Source of the DNA: a bacterium 1xD42-87
GTDB taxonomy: Bacteria > Bacillota > Clostridia > Lachnospirales > Lachnospiraceae
NCBI GenBank assembly: GCA_003611805.1
Contig: RAYM01000018.1
Span: forward strand, 62,001 to 126,000
DNA: 64,000 nt
Direction of reading: 5' to 3'
This document shows positions 1 to 8,520 of this stretch, piece after piece; position 1 is the stretch's first letter; the number at the start of each line of letters is the position of its first letter. Below the pieces are notes generated by a model. The model saw only the letters and a list, made by a program, of their open reading frames with translations, made no database searches and was not told the DNA's origin. The position numbers and the translations under genes were made by a program.

Positions 1-388
1 CCACGTTGCTGTCCGTATGTGTCAGCACATGTGTGTCCGGCGTAGCGATATACAGACCTTCAAAAATTCCCTTGACGCCTGCAAAATCCTCCGTGTAACG
101 CTGCGCGTTCTCCTGCAGAGCCGGATCATCCGGCGAGCCGAGGAGATCATGCACTTCGCTTCCGAGCGCGAACGCCGTCATATACTCCTCCGCGGACGCC
201 ACGTAATCGTTGATGATGGACGCTCTGGATTCCACAACATCCATCATCTGGTTTGTAATGTTGCTCTCGACCATCGTCGAGATCCGGTCTGAGACAATAT
301 ACCAAAGCAGAAGCATCCCTGCAAAAAAAAGCGCTGTGGTAATGATGCCGATCCGGGTAGCAAGCTTTCGATTTGCAAAAAAATTCAT
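1..388 (-). CDS. Methyl-accepting chemotaxis protein, N-terminal part (cut by window edge)
   Basis: The reading frame is open from an ATG at 388 to the left edge, so only about 129 N-terminal residues are present. A strong AGGAGGA ribosome site lies at 397-403. The protein begins MNFFANRKLATRIG and has one membrane segment at about residues 13-31. An extracellular segment follows with TMVESNITNQMMDVVESRAS and a helix-rich stretch ending in a GLYIATPDTHVLTHTDS-like strand, which resembles the start of a double-Cache ligand domain. In this family the Cache domain is followed by HAMP and a signalling coiled coil that docks CheA/CheW; those parts lie outside the window. A Cache-type sensor kinase or cyclase would look the same this far, so the chemoreceptor call is inference. 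Confidence 0.72.
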   Translation of the reverse strand, partial: MNFFANRKLATRIGIITTALFFAGMLLLWYIVSDRISTMVESNITNQMMDVVESRASIINDYVASAEEYMTAFALGSEVHDLLGSPDDPALQENAQRYTEDFAGVKGIFEGLYIATPDTHVLTHTDSNV

Positions 389-466
389 GACTCTATTCCT
401 CCTGCGTTTTTTTCGTCAAATATTTTACCACAGGTTTTTTCTGCCTACAAAAGGGTTGCCCTGCAA

Positions 467-637
467 TCATTTTGCCAAAATTCTTTTTTTAAATGCCCTG
501 ATCTTTGCCGCGTATTTGCTCGTCATAACCACACCGACGATCATCATGCCGAGCGTCACGCCCTGACAGAAACCGTCGAGAAAATTGTCGGCACGATCTG
601 TAAACAATAAAATTAAGTACGCAATCGCTGACGCCAT
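467..637 (-). CDS. Small membrane protein, unknown function (56 aa)
   Basis: A 56-codon frame starts at ATG 637 and stops at TGA 467. A weak GGTGAG ribosome site lies upstream, and an in-frame TGA four codons before the ATG fixes the first possible start. The peptide has an N-terminal hydrophobic run (AIAYLILLF), a DNFLDGFCQG turn, a second hydrophobic run (VTLGMMIVGVVMTS) and a basic tail (KIRAFKKRILAK), so it probably makes one or two membrane passes with the basic end in the cytoplasm. It lies between the receptor gene and the divergent lipoprotein gene. The composition looks like real coding sequence, but I cannot assign a function. Confidence 0.55.
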   Translation of the reverse strand: MASAIAYLILLFTDRADNFLDGFCQGVTLGMMIVGVVMTSKYAAKIRAFKKRILAK

Positions 638-715
638 GCTGGAAACTCACCTGCCATTCTGTTATACTGTCTCTTGTAAGAAGGATAAGAAAATTTTTAC
701 AGGAGGATTAGCAAA

Positions 716-1462
716 ATGAAGAAAACAACGAAACTGTTGAAAATGACCGTTTCAGTCATTATGATTCTTGCACTGACACTGACAGGCTGCGGAAAGGCAA
801 CGGCACCCACTTCCGATACCATCCAGTGGTTCAACAATACCCATGCGGTTCTGACTGTGCTGAATCAGCGAGACTACCGGGTATACGGCGGGGACAGCCC
901 AAATATCGCCGAAAAAACGATTGCCAAAGCGCTTCTGGAAAATACGTGGGACGTCACAGACCGGGCGTCCGCCGACGAATCACTCCAGTGGCTTCTGGAG
1001 GAGGGACACCGCATTCCGCTGGCGGAAGAATTGGCTTATCTTGCGGAAATAGGGCTTGCGGATGTTTCCGAAGACCAACGGGCAGAGGCAATCCTTTCAA
1101 GTTTTGATCTGGATGAACAGCAGGCTGAGCAATATGCCGAATGGTTCTCCCTCTATGAACAGCATGGCGAAAATGCCGCGGCCGCCTGGGATTACAGCCG
1201 CGCCATGTGGCTTTTAAGCTATTACTATCTGGCTGACTACTATACGTTGGAAGAATCACTGGACCAGTCGCTGGCGCTTGCGGAGACAATCCAGACTACC
1301 TTTGATTCGTGGGACAGCTTCATGGAAAGCTACTTCGCCGGGTATGAATACTGGTCGGAAGAGAGCAGCGACGAACGCCGCGATATCTACGAAGACCTGA
1401 AATCCTCCTCCGACAATCCCTTTGCGCTGGACTGGAACACAACGCTTGAAAAGACATGGTAA
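716..1462 (+). CDS. DUF1266-type lipoprotein
   Basis: This 248-residue protein starts at an ATG preceded by AGGAGG at 701-706. The N-terminus is a lipoprotein signal: basic MKKTTKLLK, a hydrophobic core and the lipobox LTGC (Cys25), so it should be lipid-anchored on the outer face of the membrane. The mature part is acidic and aromatic-rich. The C-terminal half (about 150-215), with AWDYSRAMWLLSYYYLADYY followed by a helix and SWDSFMESYFAGYEYW, fits DUF1266, a family without known function (E. coli YbeR/YbeU-like). It stands alone, divergent from the small membrane gene and 86 bp before asnA. Confidence 0.75.
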   Translation: MKKTTKLLKMTVSVIMILALTLTGCGKATAPTSDTIQWFNNTHAVLTVLNQRDYRVYGGDSPNIAEKTIAKALLENTWDVTDRASADESLQWLLEEGHRIPLAEELAYLAEIGLADVSEDQRAEAILSSFDLDEQQAEQYAEWFSLYEQHGENAAAAWDYSRAMWLLSYYYLADYYTLEESLDQSLALAETIQTTFDSWDSFMESYFAGYEYWSEESSDERRDIYEDLKSSSDNPFALDWNTTLEKTW

Positions 1463-1548
1463 AATTTTTCCTTGCTTTCCTGCCGTAAAAGCAGTTAAAT
1501 AATAAGTAAATAACGGTCATACAGACCGTACAAAAAGCGAGGTATCAC

Positions 1549-2559
1549 ATGGACAATTTAATTATTCCACAGGATTACAGGTCTGCGCTGAATCTGCACG
1601 ACACCCAGATCGGCATCAAGACGGTGAAAGACTTTTTTCAGGTGCAGCTTGCCGAAAGGCTGCATCTGCTGCGGGTATCCGCCCCTCTATTCGTGGAGCC
1701 GTCATCGGGGCTTAACGATAACTTAAACGGCGTGGAGCGACCCGTCACTTTCGGCATCAAGGAACAGGAGGACGCCCCCGCAGAGATCGTGCACTCCCTG
1801 GCGAAATGGAAACGTATGGCTCTAGGCAAATACGGCTTTTCCCATGGCGAAGGGCTTTACACCGACATGAGCGCCATCCGCAGGGACGAGGAGACAGATA
1901 ATATCCACTCCATCTATGTGGATCAGTGGGATTGGGAAAAGGTCATCTCCCGCGAGGAACGGTGTCTCGATTATCTGAAAGAGACGGTAAAGACGGTCTA
2001 CAAGGCGCTTCGTAAAACAGAAAAGTACATGGCGATCCAATACGATTACATAGACGAGATCCTGCCCCACGACATCTTTTTCATCACCACACAGGCGTTA
2101 GAAGACCTCTACCCGGGCACGACGCCGAAGGAGCGGGAATATCTGATTACGAGAGAAAAAGGCGCGGTCTGCCTCATGCAGATCGGCGATTTACTGGCTT
2201 CCGGCGAAAAGCATGACGGCCGCGCGCCGGATTACGACGACTGGACGCTCAACGCGGACATTCTGGTCTATTATCCTGTGCTCGACATCTCGCTGGAATT
2301 GTCCTCCATGGGTATCCGCGTGGACAAGGACGCGCTTCTCTCCCAGCTTGACAAGGCAGGATGCCCCGAGCGCGCCAAGCTGCCTTTCCAGAAGGGCATC
2401 ATCGACGAGACCCTTCCTTTCACCATCGGCGGCGGCATCGGACAGTCAAGAATCTGTATGTTCTTCCTGCGCAAGGCACATATCGGCGAGGTACAGTGCT
2501 CCCTCTGGCCGGTGGAAGTCACGAAGGAAGCGCTGGCAAACGGCATCCAATTATTATAA
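1549..2559 (+). CDS. asnA: Aspartate-ammonia ligase (asparagine synthetase A)
   Basis: The 336-residue protein matches AsnA from end to end. AsnA makes asparagine from aspartate, ammonia and ATP and is structurally related to class II aminoacyl-tRNA synthetases. Visible landmarks are the N-terminal IPQDYRSALNL and QLAERLHLLRVSAPLFVEP, the GLNDNLNGVERPV motif, AEIVHSLAKWKR, YVDQWDWEK in the aspartate pocket, and the C-terminal GGGIGQSRICMFFL, a class II motif 3 with its arginine. Length is normal for the family. The start is ATG 1549 behind a weak GCGAGG site. The leader contains a small inverted repeat, ACGGTC/GACCGT at 1513-1529, of unknown role. The 3' end overlaps the stop of the convergent DUF1284 gene by a few bases. 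Confidence 0.96.
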   Translation: MDNLIIPQDYRSALNLHDTQIGIKTVKDFFQVQLAERLHLLRVSAPLFVEPSSGLNDNLNGVERPVTFGIKEQEDAPAEIVHSLAKWKRMALGKYGFSHGEGLYTDMSAIRRDEETDNIHSIYVDQWDWEKVISREERCLDYLKETVKTVYKALRKTEKYMAIQYDYIDEILPHDIFFITTQALEDLYPGTTPKEREYLITREKGAVCLMQIGDLLASGEKHDGRAPDYDDWTLNADILVYYPVLDISLELSSMGIRVDKDALLSQLDKAGCPERAKLPFQKGIIDETLPFTIGGGIGQSRICMFFLRKAHIGEVQCSLWPVEVTKEALANGIQLL

Positions 2560-2922
2560 ACCGCAAAGCTCGGTCCACTGGCAGTCTCCGCATATCTCCT
2601 GGCGGCTGCCGGTGGACAGGATGCGCTCCTCCACAAGACGCGCAAACTCCTCCCATCTGATCTGGCATCCGGCAGCAAGCCCGCATCTGGCAAGCACCTG
2701 TCTGTCATATGCATCCGCCTTACCGGCTGAAATACAGACCCCCTCCTGATTGTTGGGACAATGCGCGCACACGTCGTCCGTGCTGTCGAGAAGAATCACA
2801 TCCGGATTCTTCGCCAGCTTTCTCTTCATCTCCCACATGTTTTCCGTAAATTCACCGCTGTAGCCTTTCCCCTGAAAAAAGGAAAAGCACATGCCATGAT
2901 GTGCCCTGATCCTGTATACCAT
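2554..2922 (-). CDS. DUF1284 domain protein
   Basis: A 122-residue cytoplasmic protein whose start has an AAAGGAG site just upstream. It opens with YRIRAHHGMCFSFFQGKGYS, the signature of DUF1284. Cysteines occur as C-x2-C (CAHCPNN), a single C in GVCISAG, an ALARCGLAAGC-like pair and a final C-x2-C-x4-C (ICGDCQWTELC), so it may bind a metal or an iron-sulfur cluster. That is inference; the family has no established function. It is downstream of bioY on the same strand, separated by a structured repeat, and converges on asnA. Confidence 0.8.
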   Translation of the reverse strand: MVYRIRAHHGMCFSFFQGKGYSGEFTENMWEMKRKLAKNPDVILLDSTDDVCAHCPNNQEGVCISAGKADAYDRQVLARCGLAAGCQIRWEEFARLVEERILSTGSRQEICGDCQWTELCGL

Positions 2923-2941
2923 TTTATATGCTCCTTTTTAG

Positions 2942-3036
2942 TGCGGGGAATGCCGCTTTTCAGGCATTCTCCTATGTGAGACTTAGTACTTCTTAACGAG
3001 GCAGCCTTTGCTGCTGAGTTTTCGAAGTACTTCTCA
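2942..3036 (-). repeat. Two-hairpin intergenic repeat, copy 1
   Basis: Read on the minus strand, this has a long hairpin whose outer arms are AGTACTTC and GAAGTACT (inner GCAGC/GCTGC), a linker CTAAGTCTC, and then a second hairpin GGAGAATGCC / GGCATTCCCC. The same arrangement and linker recur at 63655-63743 with different stem bases. The bioY stop codon lies inside its first arm, and the DUF1284 ribosome site follows the second hairpin by about 10 bases. Confidence 0.7.
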
Positions 3037-3627
3037 CACTAACCTCGCGAGAGGCTTTCTCAATGCGTTGCCGAAACTCAGCGCAAACGCCGCTTTGACC
3101 AGATCCGGAACCACAAAGGGAAACACACACCAGCCAAGCGCCGTCAGCAGACTCACCGGTCCGTTTGTATTCCCATACACAACCATGAACCAGACCGTGC
3201 CGACGATATAATACGTCACCATGCCGAGAAACATGGAAAGCATCTGCACCCAGAGTTTCCTGTCAGCTATCCTCTCCATCAGCCACATGAGCAGGCCCGA
3301 AAAGATGAAACCGATCAGATACCCTCCCGTCGTGCCAAACAGCACGCCCGGTCCGGCGGAAAATCCCGCAAAAACCGGAACCCCCACCATTCCAAGCAGT
3401 AAATAGACAACAATCGCCAATGTGCCGCGTTTCCCGCCCAGAATCGTCACCGCCAGAAAGACCGCAAAAGTCTGCAGGGTAAACGGAATCGCCGTGGGAA
3501 CGGAAATCCATGAGCAGACCGCCATCAGCCCTACGAATAAGCCGATATATGCCATATCATAAGTCTTTCCACGTCTCTCTTCCCTTGTCTGCATATTATC
3601 TGTTTCTACACGCATTTCACGATTCAT
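3034..3627 (-). CDS. bioY: Biotin ECF transporter substrate-binding component BioY
   Basis: BioY is the membrane S component that captures biotin for an energy-coupling-factor transporter. From the chosen start, MNREMRVETD with AAGGAGG upstream, the protein has 197 residues; an in-frame ATG 33 bases earlier lacks a ribosome site. About six hydrophobic segments are visible, with PTAIPFTLQTFAVFLA and GPGVLFGTTGGYLIGF, both diagnostic of BioY. No EcfA/EcfT genes are nearby, so it probably shares a genome-wide ECF module. Its promoter overlaps a sequence resembling a BirA operator (3703-3733), implying repression when biotin is plentiful. Confidence 0.94.
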   Translation of the reverse strand: MNREMRVETDNMQTREERRGKTYDMAYIGLFVGLMAVCSWISVPTAIPFTLQTFAVFLAVTILGGKRGTLAIVVYLLLGMVGVPVFAGFSAGPGVLFGTTGGYLIGFIFSGLLMWLMERIADRKLWVQMLSMFLGMVTYYIVGTVWFMVVYGNTNGPVSLLTALGWCVFPFVVPDLVKAAFALSFGNALRKPLARLV

Positions 3628-3680
3628 GCGCTTCCTCCTTATCCATATGCTGCGGCACATGCTTTTTCTTTCGTGTTATT

Positions 3681-3709
3681 ATCTTAGCACGGAGGAAAAA
3701 CATTGTCAA
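3681..3709 (-). promoter_or_regulatory. Promoter of bioY
   Basis: On the minus strand a perfect -35 TTGACA (3704-3709) is followed after 17 bases by TAAGAT (3681-3686). The start codon of bioY is about 55 bases downstream. The -35 box lies inside the inverted repeat described next. Confidence 0.75.
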
Positions 3710-3733
3710 CTTCTTTCGAATGACGGTTGACAA
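3703..3733. promoter_or_regulatory. Probable BirA (biotin repressor) operator
   Basis: Perfect inverted repeat TTGTCAAC, 15 bases, GTTGACAA. Arm sequence and spacing agree with BirA sites of Firmicutes, which have TTGTNAAC-like arms about 15 bases apart. It covers the -35 box of the bioY promoter, a position suited to repression by biotinylated-AMP-bound BirA. Assignment is by motif and context. Confidence 0.7.
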
Positions 3734-3748
3734 CTCGCAGGAACCGCC

Positions 3749-4132
3749 TCACTGGAAATCATACCTCGCGCGCGTCTCCACATCCCGGTACTCGTGCTTC
3801 TCGTAATACCCGATCAGCGTCCCGTCCTCATCCCGCAGGGCAACCATGTAGACGTCCTTATTTTCTTTCTCGTTGCGGAAAGTATAGATACTATTGTGGT
3901 CTGTGCTCTCCCCAAACCATGCCACAACCTTTCCGATCTGCTCCACGGACTGCGCGTTATGGCAGTTCAAAAGGCTCTGCCCCACTAGGGCGGCGCCGCC
4001 CCGCTTGGCATACCGCTCTGCTGCCGCCGGATTCATGTAAATGATCTCATGCGCCGTATTGCAGATCACCACCGCGCATCTGTCCTGGTCAACGATACTC
4101 TTGAAGTACTGTGTCAAATTCCCGTTATCCAT
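3749..4132 (-). CDS. PAS domain protein
   Basis: A 127-residue soluble protein starting MDNGNLTQYFKS behind GAGGAG. It is essentially one PAS fold: DQDRCAVVICNTAHEIIYMNPAA matches the PAS N-terminal strand-turn-strand, followed by GQSLLNCHN and a C-terminal strand pair with VYMVALRDEDGTLIGYYE. Single-PAS proteins sense small ligands or redox state and signal through partners; none is encoded beside it. The NCHN histidine could in principle bind a cofactor, but that is speculation. It lies alone between the bioY operator and the alpha-xylosidase gene. Confidence 0.75.
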   Translation of the reverse strand: MDNGNLTQYFKSIVDQDRCAVVICNTAHEIIYMNPAAAERYAKRGGAALVGQSLLNCHNAQSVEQIGKVVAWFGESTDHNSIYTFRNEKENKDVYMVALRDEDGTLIGYYEKHEYRDVETRARYDFQ

Positions 4133-4224
4133 AAATTCTCCTCTTTTCGTTTGTTTTGTAAAAAAGTCAGTTTTCCCCGACTAAGCCTGTCGTTTACATA
4201 CAGTTCAAATCGTCCGGCGGTATT

Positions 4225-6582
4225 CTATAAGTTTACATAACTTTCCTTGCCTGTCATCCGCTCCCCGTGCAGCTCCCGCACAACCTTCACCCCGCCTTCC
4301 ACCGCAGAAACCTCCTCCATGCCGTGAACCACGAGCGTCGGTTCCTTCTCCGGGTGGTCTGTCTCAAAGGAAATCTTCTCCCCCTGCCTCGAAGCCTTCG
4401 CCGTCATCACAACTTGACCGGTCAAGTCAGTAATCTTGCAAACAGCCTCCGCGCCGTCCGCAAGCGCATACAGATGCAGCTCCAGCCCCTCCGTGTAGTC
4501 ATAATCCGGCAGTTTCTCATTGCCGCCCATGGCGAGCAAGGTGTTTTCCCGCACAAAGAGCGGCAGGGAGAAATAGTCGTAAGTCTCCCGGTACCAGCGT
4601 CCGCCTTCTCTCTCTTCCCCGCTCAGAAGATGCGTCCACCTTCCCTCCGGCAGATAATACTCTCCCACGCCGTCCTCCCGGAAAATCGGCGCCACAAGGA
4701 GAGAATCCCCAAACATATACTGCATGTCCAGATCCTTTACGCCCGGCTCATCCGAAAATTCCAGCACCATGGGACGCATCATGGGGATGCCCGTCTCGTG
4801 GGAAATTGCCGCCTGCCTGTACAGATACGGCATCAGACGGCATTTGAGATTGGTAAAATACCGCAGTACATCACATGCCTCCTCGTCAAACAGCCATGGC
4901 ACCCGGTAGGTCTGCGAACCGTGCAGCCTGCTGTGGGAAGAAAACATGCCAAACTGTACCCACCTCTTATAAATATCCGGCGACGCCGTCTTCTCAAAGC
5001 CGGAGATATCATGGCTCCAGAAAGAAAAACCGCTCATGGCAAAGCTCAAACCGCCCCGCAGCGTCTCCGCCATAGACGGGTAGGACGCCGAACAGTCGCC
5101 GCCCCAGTGCGCCGGGAACTGCTGGCACCCGGCGGTGGCGCTTCTGGCAAACAGCACCGCCTCGCCCACTCCCTTTACTTCCCGCAGCATCTCAAAGACC
5201 GCCTTGTTATAGAGATACGCATAATAGTTGTGCATGCTCACAGGGTCGGACCCGTCGTGATACGTCACGTCGATGGGAATCCGCTCGCCAAAATCGGTCT
5301 TAAAGCAGTCCACACCCATATCGAGGAGGTTTTTTAACTTCCCCACATACCATTCCTTTGCCTCTGGATTGGTAAAATCCACAATCGCAATACCCGGGTT
5401 CCAGAAGTCAATCTGCTTCACGCCCCTGCCGTCCGCCCGCATCAGAAAATAGCCTTTCTCCACACCTTCCCTGAAAAGCGGCGTCCCCTGCGCAATATAA
5501 GGATTCAGCCAGACGCATATCTTCAATCCCTTCTCTTTCTTATACCTCGCAAGCATATTTTTCACATCGGAAAACGTCTGGTCATCCCACTCGAAGTCGC
5601 ACCAGCGCAGCGCTTTCATCCAGTAGCTGTCAAAGTGAAACACCCGCAAAGGAATGTTCCGCTCCGCCATCCCATCGATAAAGGAACCTGTCGTCTCCTC
5701 ATCATATTTGGTCGTAAAGGAAGTGGTCAGCCAGAGCCCGAAACTCCATGCGGGCGGCAGCGCCGGTTTCCCCGTCATATCCGTATATCTGACAAGCACC
5801 GCCTTCGGCGTCGGTCCATAGATGAAATGATAGCGGATCTCCTCGCCCGGCACGGAAAATCCCACATACGCCACCTTCTCGCTGGCGACCTCAAAGGAAA
5901 CTGGCGTGGTGTGATCCACAAAGATCCCGTAGCCTTCGTTTGTCATATAAAAGGGTACGCTCTTGTAGGAGACCTGTGAGGAGGTGCCGCCGTCCTCGTT
6001 CCACATCTCCACCACCTGCCCGTTTTTCACAAAAGACGTAAACTGCTCGCCAAGACCGTATACCCGCTCGCCCGCTTTCAGGGAAAGCTCCGTAACCATA
6101 TAGGGCTCATGGCGCTCGGAAAGATAATTCTCCCTCGGGAACATGGTGCTCGGCTGCTTCCCCCAGCGGATATAGCCCAGATTCCGAAACCCACATTCCG
6201 TGATTACTTTTCCCTCCGACTCAAAACGGTAGGTACCCTCCTGCCTATTGACTCTTACAGTCACTGCCCCGCTCGTCATAACCGCCTCGTCGTCCGTAAT
6301 CTCCGCGGTAAAAGGCACGTTTTGACCATTTAAGTCAAACCTCGCTTCTCTGTCCTCGTATGCCTCATAATGTCTTGCCTTAACCAAGATGTTATTCTCG
6401 GCGAAAGCAATGAAGTCAATAGTGATTGTTGTGATATTCTGTGCGTCGCCTCTGCTTAAAATCTTTCTCTCCGGCGCCACGATCCGCATCCCTCTCTCCG
6501 TCTTTTCCGCATAAAAACCCTGCGCTGCATAGGACGGCGCCATATTTTCGCTGCGCACCCAGTACCCTTCCGTGAATTTCAT
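4225..6582 (-). CDS. yicI: Alpha-xylosidase, glycoside hydrolase family 31
   Basis: The 785-residue protein matches the YicI type of GH31, which removes alpha-1,6-linked xylose from xyloglucan fragments such as isoprimeverose. It has an N-terminal beta-sandwich, a (beta/alpha)8 barrel from about residue 270, and C-terminal beta domains. The catalytic nucleophile is the Asp of CFKTDFGERIP (KTDFGE is the alpha-xylosidase version of the GH31 motif). The acid/base is the Asp in HWGGDCSASY. There is no signal peptide, so it acts in the cytoplasm on imported oligosaccharides. The start has AGGAGG upstream and length is normal. No transporter is adjacent. A broader alpha-glucosidase activity is the main alternative. 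Confidence 0.93.
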   Translation of the reverse strand: MKFTEGYWVRSENMAPSYAAQGFYAEKTERGMRIVAPERKILSRGDAQNITTITIDFIAFAENNILVKARHYEAYEDREARFDLNGQNVPFTAEITDDEAVMTSGAVTVRVNRQEGTYRFESEGKVITECGFRNLGYIRWGKQPSTMFPRENYLSERHEPYMVTELSLKAGERVYGLGEQFTSFVKNGQVVEMWNEDGGTSSQVSYKSVPFYMTNEGYGIFVDHTTPVSFEVASEKVAYVGFSVPGEEIRYHFIYGPTPKAVLVRYTDMTGKPALPPAWSFGLWLTTSFTTKYDEETTGSFIDGMAERNIPLRVFHFDSYWMKALRWCDFEWDDQTFSDVKNMLARYKKEKGLKICVWLNPYIAQGTPLFREGVEKGYFLMRADGRGVKQIDFWNPGIAIVDFTNPEAKEWYVGKLKNLLDMGVDCFKTDFGERIPIDVTYHDGSDPVSMHNYYAYLYNKAVFEMLREVKGVGEAVLFARSATAGCQQFPAHWGGDCSASYPSMAETLRGGLSFAMSGFSFWSHDISGFEKTASPDIYKRWVQFGMFSSHSRLHGSQTYRVPWLFDEEACDVLRYFTNLKCRLMPYLYRQAAISHETGIPMMRPMVLEFSDEPGVKDLDMQYMFGDSLLVAPIFREDGVGEYYLPEGRWTHLLSGEEREGGRWYRETYDYFSLPLFVRENTLLAMGGNEKLPDYDYTEGLELHLYALADGAEAVCKITDLTGQVVMTAKASRQGEKISFETDHPEKEPTLVVHGMEEVSAVEGGVKVVRELHGERMTGKESYVNL

Positions 6583-6645
6583 ACCTTTCCCTCCTAACGT
6601 TTTATGGTAACCGCCATGGTTCCGCTCTGCTGTGACTCAAATCAG

Positions 6646-8427
6646 TCAATCCATCTTTTCCAGTACAAGCCCTGTTTTCTGTGTAAACTGCTCCGCCCAC
6701 TCCTGCGTACAGAAAAAGACAATGGCGCCCTGCCCGTTATCCCCCGTGGCATAAAAGTATTCCTGTGAACTCTCCTGTTCCAAAAGCGGGTTGAGTATAC
6801 CAAGGACACTTACGTCGATCCAGTCATTGTACATCTCCATATCCCACTCATACGGTTCCCCCTTCCACCGCAGGCTTACCGTGACCGTCCCTCTTCCGCT
6901 CTCCCAGTCCGCATCCGTCATATCTTCCCGAATATCCGTCACATCATCGAGACAGCTTCCCTCCGCCAGCGCAAGCATACCGTTCAGGATATCGATATAA
7001 TCCGTGGAAATATCAAAGCCTTCAAAATCAAACCAGAATACGTCGGCGGCGTATCCCGTCACATTCCACTCTTCGTCATACGTCGGCGCGCCCATATCCG
7101 TCAAAAGCCAGGTATACGGGCTTTCCTCCACCAGATCATACATCCCGTATTCCTCCATGGAGCTTCGGACGGACGCAGCCGTTTCCTCCGGCACTTGCAG
7201 CCCGAGCGACTCCAGCACCTCCACCTGTTCCTCCAGGGGAACGCGCTCGTAAACATCCACTGAAACAACACCCGGCTCGTCCCTTTCCGTCAGAAAAGCT
7301 CTTACCATGACAATCCCAAAGAGCGCCAGCAGGAACACTCCTAAAAGCGTCCATATCAGCCATCCCGGTACATAGCGCGCCTTTTTCGGCACAATTTTTT
7401 GTATTCCATGATCCGCGCATATCCTATGAAACAGATCCACCTGATCCCAGCTCAGAAAACTCTCTTTTGCAATCATGACAAAGTGTTTTTTATCTTTATG
7501 AAAGAGATAAAACGCCTCCTCCGTCTCCAGCAGCCAAGCGAGCGACGCCCACAAATACACATTTCTAATGCCCGCAGGCATAGCCAGACTGACCCCTTCC
7601 TCCGTCAGGGAAACCTGCCAGAGCCCGCAGGCGCGCGCCGCCACCTCCGGCTGCTTTAACTGATTTCTGATCGGTTTTTCGGGGTCGAGGCAGTAAAGCC
7701 GCAGACACATCAAAACCGCCAACACAAATCCGTAACAGACGAACATCCAGTGAAACCGCCCGGAAATCAGACAGGAGACAACCGTCAGAACAACCGTCAT
7801 CACACTGCCCCATATTAGTATCCCGTTGGTCCGCGCGCTCCTTCCCAGACTGCCGCCGTTTATCAGATCAGCCGCCCCCTTCTGCAGGCGCACCCATCTC
7901 TCCCCGTCAATCTGAAATTGAAAACGAAGATATGCCTGGTCATAGTAATTTTCCTGTGTCACGGGATCCCGCAGCGCTGCCAGAAACAGGTCCACCTCAT
8001 GTCCGTCCCGGAAAGAGCGCAGCGGTATCATAAACCATACCGGTCGCCTGGCTCCCTGCATATATCCCATCATAAGAAGGCGCTTTGTCCTGCGGAGCAG
8101 CTTTATATCCCGGCAGGGAATCTCGCCGTAGTCCCTTCTCTGCGCCTTCAGTCTGCCGTCCTCGATCCAGACGCTTCCAGGCTGCCCTCTCAGAAGCTTC
8201 GACGTAGCTGCATAGTTGTAAATGCCCACCGCCACCACCGTCACCGCCATCAGTAGAACCGTCAGTGCCGCCGCCTCGGGAACCAGCAAAAGCTCCGCCG
8301 CCAGAATGACTAAGAGCCGGATTCCTGTCTTCTTACTGCATTTCAGCTGTTCCAGAAAAGCGCGCAGGCAAAATTCCCGTATCTCCGCCTCGTCCATCAC
8401 ATATTCGTATCTTCTGCTGCCGTTCAT
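6646..8427 (-). CDS. YcxB-like membrane protein with extracellular C-terminal domain
   Basis: A 593-residue protein. It has an N-terminal cytoplasmic segment and a pair of membrane segments (about 37-72), then a YcxB-like module (VWIEDGRLKAQRRDYGEIPCRDIKLLRR). A second pair of membrane segments (about 205-245) precedes another YcxB-like module with WLLETEEAFYLFHKDKKHFV. A final membrane segment (about 355-378) leads to an acidic extracellular domain of roughly 210 residues. The tandem YcxB arrangement is visible as two similar 'threshold' strands followed by KxxF/V-IP-type patterns. Function unknown. Its own promoter is at 8468-8496. Confidence 0.65.
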   Translation of the reverse strand: MNGSRRYEYVMDEAEIREFCLRAFLEQLKCSKKTGIRLLVILAAELLLVPEAAALTVLLMAVTVVAVGIYNYAATSKLLRGQPGSVWIEDGRLKAQRRDYGEIPCRDIKLLRRTKRLLMMGYMQGARRPVWFMIPLRSFRDGHEVDLFLAALRDPVTQENYYDQAYLRFQFQIDGERWVRLQKGAADLINGGSLGRSARTNGILIWGSVMTVVLTVVSCLISGRFHWMFVCYGFVLAVLMCLRLYCLDPEKPIRNQLKQPEVAARACGLWQVSLTEEGVSLAMPAGIRNVYLWASLAWLLETEEAFYLFHKDKKHFVMIAKESFLSWDQVDLFHRICADHGIQKIVPKKARYVPGWLIWTLLGVFLLALFGIVMVRAFLTERDEPGVVSVDVYERVPLEEQVEVLESLGLQVPEETAASVRSSMEEYGMYDLVEESPYTWLLTDMGAPTYDEEWNVTGYAADVFWFDFEGFDISTDYIDILNGMLALAEGSCLDDVTDIREDMTDADWESGRGTVTVSLRWKGEPYEWDMEMYNDWIDVSVLGILNPLLEQESSQEYFYATGDNGQGAIVFFCTQEWAEQFTQKTGLVLEKMD

Positions 8428-8467
8428 GTCCGTTTTCCTTCCCGATTTATCGACGCTTCCTTTTTAA

Positions 8468-8496
8468 ATCATATCTTGAACCGCTGTGGATTACAA
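8468..8496 (-). promoter_or_regulatory. Promoter of the YcxB-like gene
   Basis: Minus-strand -35 TTGTAA (8491-8496), a 17-base spacer, and -10 TATGAT (8468-8473), about 40 bases upstream of the start codon. Confidence 0.6.
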
Positions 8497-8520
8497 ATAC
8501 TTTTTCCACACTTTTTACGA

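Noticed and set aside
210..566. A plus-strand open frame crossing the chemoreceptor start and the small membrane gene
   Set aside because: Both regions read as sensible proteins on the minus strand with ribosome sites; this frame has none.
1463..1548. A riboswitch in the asnA leader
   Set aside because: Only a six-base-pair hairpin is present in 86 bases; no aptamer-like conserved core was seen.
4267..5337. A 356-codon plus-strand open frame opposite the alpha-xylosidase
   Set aside because: Shadow of the GH31 gene; the catalytic motifs are on the minus strand and the plus-strand product has no recognisable domain.
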